Source of the DNA: Bacillota bacterium
GTDB taxonomy: Bacteria; Bacillota_C; Negativicutes; JAEYSJ01
Length of the DNA: 9,857 nt
Assembly (NCBI GenBank): GCA_023434855.1
Contig: JAEYSJ010000329.1
Span: 1-9,857, forward strand
Direction: 5' to 3'
Shown in pieces: positions 5,449 through 9,857 of this stretch; position 1 is the first letter of the stretch, and each line of letters starts with the position of its first letter. Made by a program: the position numbers and the translations under genes. The notes beneath the pieces are model-generated. The model was not told where the DNA came from and made no database searches. It saw only the letters and a list, made by a program, of their open reading frames with translations.

Positions 5449-6396
5449 TTGAGAACCCCTATTTTATTTATGTACTCAGGTCAAGGATCGCAGTATTATC
5501 ACATGGGTAAAGAACTATACCGCCAAAATGCAGTATTTAGGCATTACATGTCTGAACTGAATAATATTGTATATGATAATTCAGGTATCTCAGTTATTGA
5601 TGAAATTTATAACAGTAGTAAAACTAAAGCAGACAAATTTGATGATATTTTATACACACATCCGGCTATTTTTATGGTGGAATATTCTTTGACGATGGTA
5701 CTAGTTGAAAGCGGAATTGAGCCTGACTGTGTTTTAGGGGCGAGTCTGGGTGAATTTGCCGCTGCAACAGTATCAGGAGTTACGTCGCCAGAGCAAGCAT
5801 TAAGATGCATTATAAAACAGGCTGAATTAATTCGAAGTCATTGCCAAGCCGGGAGTATGGTTACAATTATGCATAACCCTGAACTATATAAGAATTCCCG
5901 GGAGATTCACTTCCATTCCGAATTAGCGGCAGTTAATTATTCTTCCCATTTCGTCATTTCCGGCAAAGGCGAGGATTTGTCGAACGTTGAATTGTATTTG
6001 AAGCATCATGACATTCCCTATTTTACCCTTCCCGTACAATATGGCTTTCACTCTTCAAACGTCGATCCGGCCGAAGGTGAATATGTCGGCTATTTATCCA
6101 CCCTGGCATTTGGGATGCCGAGAATACCCATAATATCATGTTTATACGGGGGTCTTCAGTTAAGCGATATTGTGCCGAGGCATTTCTGGGACGTTGTCAG
6201 GAAACCAATTCGTTTTCAAGATGCGGTGCAAAAAATTTGTGATACGCAATTTAATTATATAGACTTAGGACCGTTTGGGACATTGGCGAGCTTTATAAAA
6301 CACAACTTAGGCAAAGATTTTGCCCCAAGAGTCTTTGATGTTTTAACCCCTTTTGATCAGGAGATTAAAAAACTGGCAAGTCTTATGAAAGTATAA
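5449..6396 (+). CDS. AT-like acyl hydrolase (PedC-type), trans-AT PKS
   Basis: A 315-residue discrete protein with the FabD/acyltransferase fold. It has the oxyanion-loop motif YSGQGSQ (9-15), the nucleophile elbow GASLGEF with Ser99, and the partner His201 in YGFHSS. The residue 25 after the Ser, where malonyl transferases carry the Arg that grips the malonyl carboxylate, is Gln124 (codon CAG at 5818-5820, context KQAELI). Loss of this Arg is known for acyl hydrolases of trans-AT systems such as PedC, which release stalled acyl units from carrier proteins. I therefore infer proofreading and not malonyl loading. The start is TTG with AGGGAGGTGA (5433-5442) upstream. The gene heads the operon, and the malonyl transferase gene follows 22 bases after it. 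A transferase for another, uncharged acyl group is the alternative. PksC or PksD of B. subtilis would be the counterpart. Confidence 0.85.
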   Translation: MRTPILFMYSGQGSQYYHMGKELYRQNAVFRHYMSELNNIVYDNSGISVIDEIYNSSKTKADKFDDILYTHPAIFMVEYSLTMVLVESGIEPDCVLGASLGEFAAATVSGVTSPEQALRCIIKQAELIRSHCQAGSMVTIMHNPELYKNSREIHFHSELAAVNYSSHFVISGKGEDLSNVELYLKHHDIPYFTLPVQYGFHSSNVDPAEGEYVGYLSTLAFGMPRIPIISCLYGGLQLSDIVPRHFWDVVRKPIRFQDAVQKICDTQFNYIDLGPFGTLASFIKHNLGKDFAPRVFDVLTPFDQEIKKLASLMKV

Positions 6397-6418
6397 ATTT
6401 ACAAGGAGGTATAGAACA

Positions 6419-7339
6419 ATGATTACATACGTCTTTCCGGGACAAGGATCCCAGGGTAAGGGAATGGGTGGACAATTATTTGATGAGTTTAAGGATTTGA
6501 CGGCCAAGGCGGATAACATTCTCGGCTATTCAATCAAGCAGCTTTCGCTGGAAGATCCGAGGGGGAATCTGGGTAATACCCAATTTACGCAACCAGCTTT
6601 GTATATCGTTAATGCGTTTAGTTATCTTAAAAAGATTGCGACAACAGGTAAAAAGCCGAATTTTGTGGCGGGACACAGTTTAGGCGAATATAACGCCCTA
6701 TTTGCGGCTGGCGCTTATGAATTTGAAGTCGGGCTAGAACTGGTTAAAAAACGGGGAGAATTAATGAGCCGGGCTACCGGCGGCGGGATGGTCGCCGTGA
6801 TTGGTCTAAATCACGAACAAATAGCTGACGTGCTGGAAAAGAACAAATTACAAAACATAGCGATGGCTAACTATAACTCACCGACGCAAATAGTACTCTC
6901 AGGTCTGAAAACTGATATTGAAAAAGCGAAAGAAATCTTTGAAAAGGTTGAAGGGGTTATGATGGTTATCCCACTGAAAACAAGCGGGGCTTTCCATTCC
7001 CCCCATATGACGGAGGCCCAAAAAGAATTTGCCGTATTCCTGGAATCTTTCGCGTTTCATGAATTAGCGATTCCCGTAATTTCAAATGTCCATGCCAGAC
7101 CATATGATGCATCAGCGATAAAACAAAATTTAATTGACCAAATAACAAATCCGGTTAAATGGACGGAAAGCATCAGATATTTAATGGGACGCGGGGAAAT
7201 GGAATTCGAGGAAATCGGGCCGGGTAAGGTGTTGAGCGGGCTGATAAATCGTATAAAAAAGGAAGTGGGACCGTTGATAATAGAAGTTGACGAAAGGGTC
7301 AGCAGCTTGAATGGTAATTATCAAGGTGCTTACAAATGA
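6419..7339 (+). CDS. FabD-like malonyl-CoA:ACP trans-acyltransferase
   Basis: A 306-residue discrete acyltransferase that would load malonyl units onto the carrier domains of AT-less synthase modules. Its motifs are complete: FPGQGSQ (6-12), GHSLGEY with nucleophile Ser87, the malonyl-binding Arg112 in KKRGELMS exactly 25 residues later, the catalytic His193 in SGAFHSPHM, and [12 protein letters not shown] near the C-terminus. AAGGAGGT (6403-6410) precedes ATG 6419. The end overlaps the next gene by 4 bases (ATGA), suggesting translational coupling. In B. subtilis PksE this activity is fused to the enoyl reductase; here the two are separate proteins. Housekeeping FabD is possible by sequence, but the setting argues for the dedicated trans-AT. 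Confidence 0.93.
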   Translation: MITYVFPGQGSQGKGMGGQLFDEFKDLTAKADNILGYSIKQLSLEDPRGNLGNTQFTQPALYIVNAFSYLKKIATTGKKPNFVAGHSLGEYNALFAAGAYEFEVGLELVKKRGELMSRATGGGMVAVIGLNHEQIADVLEKNKLQNIAMANYNSPTQIVLSGLKTDIEKAKEIFEKVEGVMMVIPLKTSGAFHSPHMTEAQKEFAVFLESFAFHELAIPVISNVHARPYDASAIKQNLIDQITNPVKWTESIRYLMGRGEMEFEEIGPGKVLSGLINRIKKEVGPLIIEVDERVSSLNGNYQGAYK

Positions 7340-8721
7340 TACAAAAAGAACAATGCTCTTACATTTCACCTACAACACTGGGAAACTACCAGTTTAGAAA
7401 AGACTATAATCTTAAATATGCATATTTAACGGGGGGCATGTACCGGGGAGTTGCCTCTCCGGAAATAGTAGTAAAGATGGGGAAGTCAGGCATGATGGGC
7501 TTTTTCGGCACAGGGGGCTTGGAATTAAACCGGATCAGCGCCGGGGTTCAGTTCATCCAAAAGGAGCTTTCCGAAAAACAAGCTTACGGGTTAAATTTCC
7601 TGCATAATATGCAGGACCCAGCGCTGGAAGAAAAAACAATCGACCTTTTTTTAGAGCACAGAGTTAAGAATATAGAAGCGGCGGCTTTTCTAAATATCAC
7701 GCCGGCTTTAGTAAAATATCGCGCCCACGGATTAGTCCGGAATCAGCAGGGCCAGGTTGTAGCTTCCAATAAAATCATCGCAAAAGTATCGCGCCCGGAG
7801 GTAGCAGAAGCATTTTTAACGCCGGCTCCACAGCAGGTCGTCGCCAAGCTGCTTGCGGAAAATAAAATTATCCGGGAACAGTCGGATTTACTAAAGGAAG
7901 TTCCAATGGCAGATTATTTATGCGTTGAGGCGGACTCCGGCGGCCATACCGACGGTGGCGTGGCGTACGTCTTGATACCGGCCATGATAAAATTGCGGGA
8001 TGAAATGATGACCAAGCATCACTATCACAAGATAGTCGGGGTCGGTGCCGCCGGCGGAATAGGGACGCCGAGCGCGGCGGCAGCGGCCTTTATATTGGGC
8101 GCCGATTTTATCCTGACGGGTTCGATTAATCAGTGCACGGTGGAGGCTGGTACCAGTGACATGGTTAAAGATTTATTGCAGCAAATGAATGTCCAGGATA
8201 CGGAATATGTGCCGGCCGGAGATATGTTTGAGCTTGGCGCCAAAGTTCAAGTGCTGAAAAAGGGCCTGTTTTTTCCGGCCAGGGCCAACAAGTTATATGA
8301 TTTATACCGGCAATACAATTCATTAGACGAGATTGATGAGCAAACGAAGAATCAGATTCAGAACAAGTATTTTAAAAAGAATTTTGAAAATGTTTATGAA
8401 GAAGTTAAAGCTTTTTTTTCCGAGCAAGAAATTGAACGCGCAGAACGTAATCCCAAGCATAAGATGGCCTTGATTTTCAGATGGTATTTCGGCTATAGCA
8501 GCCGTCTTGCGTTAAGCGGAAGTGAGGAAGCTAAGGTAGACTGCCAAATTCATTGCGGTCCGGCGTTAGGTGCTTTTAATCAATGGGTAAAAGGAACCGA
8601 GCTGGAGAACTGGCGAAACCGTCATGTGGATCAAATCGGGGAACAGCTTATGAGGGAGACGGCTGAATTGCTTAATCTCCGGATAAACAGTCTGATTTGT
8701 GGATATCAATTAAAAATTTAG
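7336..8721 (+). CDS. Trans-acting enoyl reductase, PfaD/PksE-ER type (FMN)
   Basis: A 461-residue flavoenzyme of the PfaD family, related to nitronate monooxygenases, which reduces enoyl intermediates on synthase carrier domains in trans. Visible motifs are [20 protein letters not shown] (31-50), [11 protein letters not shown] (198-208), [11 protein letters not shown] (235-245, FMN phosphate loop) and [13 protein letters not shown] (262-274). The C-terminal part has the family's helical region with [12 protein letters not shown] and a [14 protein letters not shown] segment. The length fits stand-alone PfaD-like ERs. The start ATG 7336 overlaps the malonyl transferase stop by 4 bases, with AAGGTG at 7323-7328. 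It predicts at least one saturated carbon pair in the product. Confidence 0.93.
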   Translation: MIQKEQCSYISPTTLGNYQFRKDYNLKYAYLTGGMYRGVASPEIVVKMGKSGMMGFFGTGGLELNRISAGVQFIQKELSEKQAYGLNFLHNMQDPALEEKTIDLFLEHRVKNIEAAAFLNITPALVKYRAHGLVRNQQGQVVASNKIIAKVSRPEVAEAFLTPAPQQVVAKLLAENKIIREQSDLLKEVPMADYLCVEADSGGHTDGGVAYVLIPAMIKLRDEMMTKHHYHKIVGVGAAGGIGTPSAAAAAFILGADFILTGSINQCTVEAGTSDMVKDLLQQMNVQDTEYVPAGDMFELGAKVQVLKKGLFFPARANKLYDLYRQYNSLDEIDEQTKNQIQNKYFKKNFENVYEEVKAFFSEQEIERAERNPKHKMALIFRWYFGYSSRLALSGSEEAKVDCQIHCGPALGAFNQWVKGTELENWRNRHVDQIGEQLMRETAELLNLRINSLICGYQLKI

Positions 8722-8730
8722 GAGGTAAAA

Positions 8731-8979
8731 ATGGATAAAGAGGAAATTTTTGAACTTGTCACACGCCATAGTTGCGAGGTGATTCCGGAGTTGGCAGACC
8801 ACGATTTTAAACCCGGTGACCGGCTGACAGATTTAGGAGCGAACTCGGTAGACCGCGCCGAGATCGTCATGATGACCCTGGAAGCGTTGTCTTTGCAAAT
8901 CCCCCGGATAGAGCTGGCGGGCGCAAAAAATATTGGCGAATTAGTGGATATACTGCATGAAAAATTACAATCGGCCTGA
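8731..8979 (+). CDS. acpK: Discrete acyl carrier protein, AcpK-like
   Basis: An 82-residue carrier protein. Ser39 in LGANSVDRAEIVMM is the phosphopantetheine site; the NSVDRAE variant in place of the common DSLxxxE is typical of donor carrier proteins of HMG-synthase (beta-branching) cassettes such as AcpK. It would carry malonyl, which the next protein decarboxylates to acetyl for attack on a beta-keto chain by an HMG-synthase. AGGAGGT (8720-8726) overlaps the stop codon of the enoyl reductase gene, and the downstream gene begins 23 bases inside this one, so the proteins are likely made together. Confidence 0.92.
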   Translation: MDKEEIFELVTRHSCEVIPELADHDFKPGDRLTDLGANSVDRAEIVMMTLEALSLQIPRIELAGAKNIGELVDILHEKLQSA

Positions 8980-9857
8980 GCTGGTTATTACCGGTATTGG
9001 CGTTACCACCGCCGTCGGCCAGGGTAAAACCGGCTTCACGTCGGCCCTTTTAGATGGTCGGCATGCATTTGCGGTAATGCAGCGTTCCGGGCGGCAAGAA
9101 AACGGGACATCATTTTTGGGGGCGGAAATTCCGTCGCTTTCCTTCCCCAAAGAATTTTCAAAGAGATTATTGCGGGCGACTTCCTTCGCGGGTCAGGCAG
9201 CATTGGTTACCCTTCACGAAGCTTGGGAAGAGGCAAAATTGGATTTAATCGCCCCCAGCCGTATTGGCCTGGTGGTTGGCGGATCTAATGTTCAGCAGCG
9301 GGATTTGGTGCAATACTTCGATTCTTATCGCGACCGGGCCGGTTTTATACCGCCGACTTATGGATTATCATTCATGGACAGCGACCTTTGCGGGTTTTGC
9401 ACCGAGCATTTCGGCATTCGCGGATTGGCATGGACAGTGGGAGGAGCTTCGGCCAGCGGACAAGTGGCAATTATGCAAGCGGCCCAGGCGGTCCAATGCG
9501 GCCAGGTTGACGCTTGTATCGCCATGGGAGCTTTAATGGACCTTTCCTTCTGGGAATGTCAGGCCCTTAGGTCTTTAGGCGCCATGGGAACAGACCGGTA
9601 TACAAGTGAGCCGGCAGCAGCGTGCCGCCCTTTTGATAAGTACCGGGACGGCTTTATTTTCGGGGAATGCTGTGGTGCGGTTGTTATCGAACGCGCCGAA
9701 TCCGCCGTAAGCCACCAGGCGAAACCTTACGCCATCCTCTCCGGTTGGGCTATAGTAATGGACGGAAACCGTAATCCCAATCCTTCCGGCGAAGGAGAGG
9801 TCCTGGTGATCGAAAAGGCTTTGGCAGAGGCTCGGCTGGAGCCCCGTGACATTGACT
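8957..9857 (+). CDS. pksF: Ketosynthase-like malonyl-ACP decarboxylase, PksF-like (3' end outside window)
   Basis: The frame from ATG 8957 stays open for 300 residues to the window edge. It starts with PELVITGIGVTTAVGQG, as thiolase-fold ketosynthases do. At the nucleophile site the text is TVGGASASGQVAI where condensing enzymes have the TACSS motif, so the catalytic Cys is Ser165 (TCG at 9449-9451). This Ser form is known for PksF/CurC-type decarboxylases, which turn malonyl-ACP into acetyl-ACP for beta-branching. CRPFDKYRDGFIFGE (about 225-240) is the usual post-active-site region, though GECCG replaces GEGAG. The two His motifs are beyond the edge. The gene overlaps the carrier-protein gene by 23 bases. 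Its GC content is clearly higher than that of loaP or the IS remnants. Confidence 0.9.
   Translation, partial: MKNYNRPELVITGIGVTTAVGQGKTGFTSALLDGRHAFAVMQRSGRQENGTSFLGAEIPSLSFPKEFSKRLLRATSFAGQAALVTLHEAWEEAKLDLIAPSRIGLVVGGSNVQQRDLVQYFDSYRDRAGFIPPTYGLSFMDSDLCGFCTEHFGIRGLAWTVGGASASGQVAIMQAAQAVQCGQVDACIAMGALMDLSFWECQALRSLGAMGTDRYTSEPAAACRPFDKYRDGFIFGECCGAVVIERAESAVSHQAKPYAILSGWAIVMDGNRNPNPSGEGEVLVIEKALAEARLEPRDID

Noticed and set aside
9264..9536. A plus-strand open frame inside the ketosynthase region
   Set aside because: It is an out-of-frame shadow of the ketosynthase-like gene, which has full family similarity in the frame from 8957.
1..9857. CRISPR array, tRNA or rRNA
   Set aside because: No regularly spaced repeats and no cloverleaf or rRNA-like stretch were seen on either strand.

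Overview
The window looks like the front edge of a trans-acyltransferase (trans-AT) polyketide synthase cluster of the PksC-PksF/bacillaene type in a member of the Bacillota. Strong AGGAGG-type ribosome binding sites, TTG starts, low to moderate GC, a LoaP-type NusG paralogue and IS3/IS630/IS1595 debris all point that way. I cannot place it to genus; an anaerobic clostridial or Sporomusa-like host is a guess.

Left part (1-2000): the tail of a radical SAM protein, open at the window edge; a small DUF1330-like protein; then two decayed transposase genes, IS1595-like and IS630-like. A nested inverted repeat lies just before loaP.

Middle part (2000-5000): loaP, a specialised NusG paralogue that in known cases lets RNA polymerase read through terminators in long biosynthetic operons. 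It probably starts at an unusual ATT codon. A truncated IS3-family element follows on the minus strand. After it come a calcineurin-like metallophosphoesterase (TTG start) and an Sfp-type phosphopantetheinyl transferase, which would convert the cluster's carrier proteins to the holo form.

Control region (4981-5448): a gene-free stretch with GC-rich palindromes, a terminator-like hairpin, a near-consensus sigma-A promoter (TTGACA, 16 bp, GATAAT), a second intrinsic-terminator-like hairpin placed between that promoter and the first polyketide gene, and another small stem-loop. With loaP upstream, this is the layout expected for LoaP-controlled processive antitermination.

Right part (5449-9857): a tightly packed operon. 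It encodes an acyltransferase-like protein in which Gln replaces the malonyl-binding Arg (probably an acyl hydrolase that clears stalled chains), a FabD-like malonyl trans-AT, a PfaD/PksE-type FMN enoyl reductase, an AcpK-like carrier protein, and a ketosynthase-like decarboxylase with Ser in place of the catalytic Cys (PksF-like, cut by the window end). AcpK plus PksF marks the start of an HMG-synthase beta-branching cassette, so HMG-CoA synthase-like and enoyl-CoA hydratase-like genes and then the large synthases are expected to the right.
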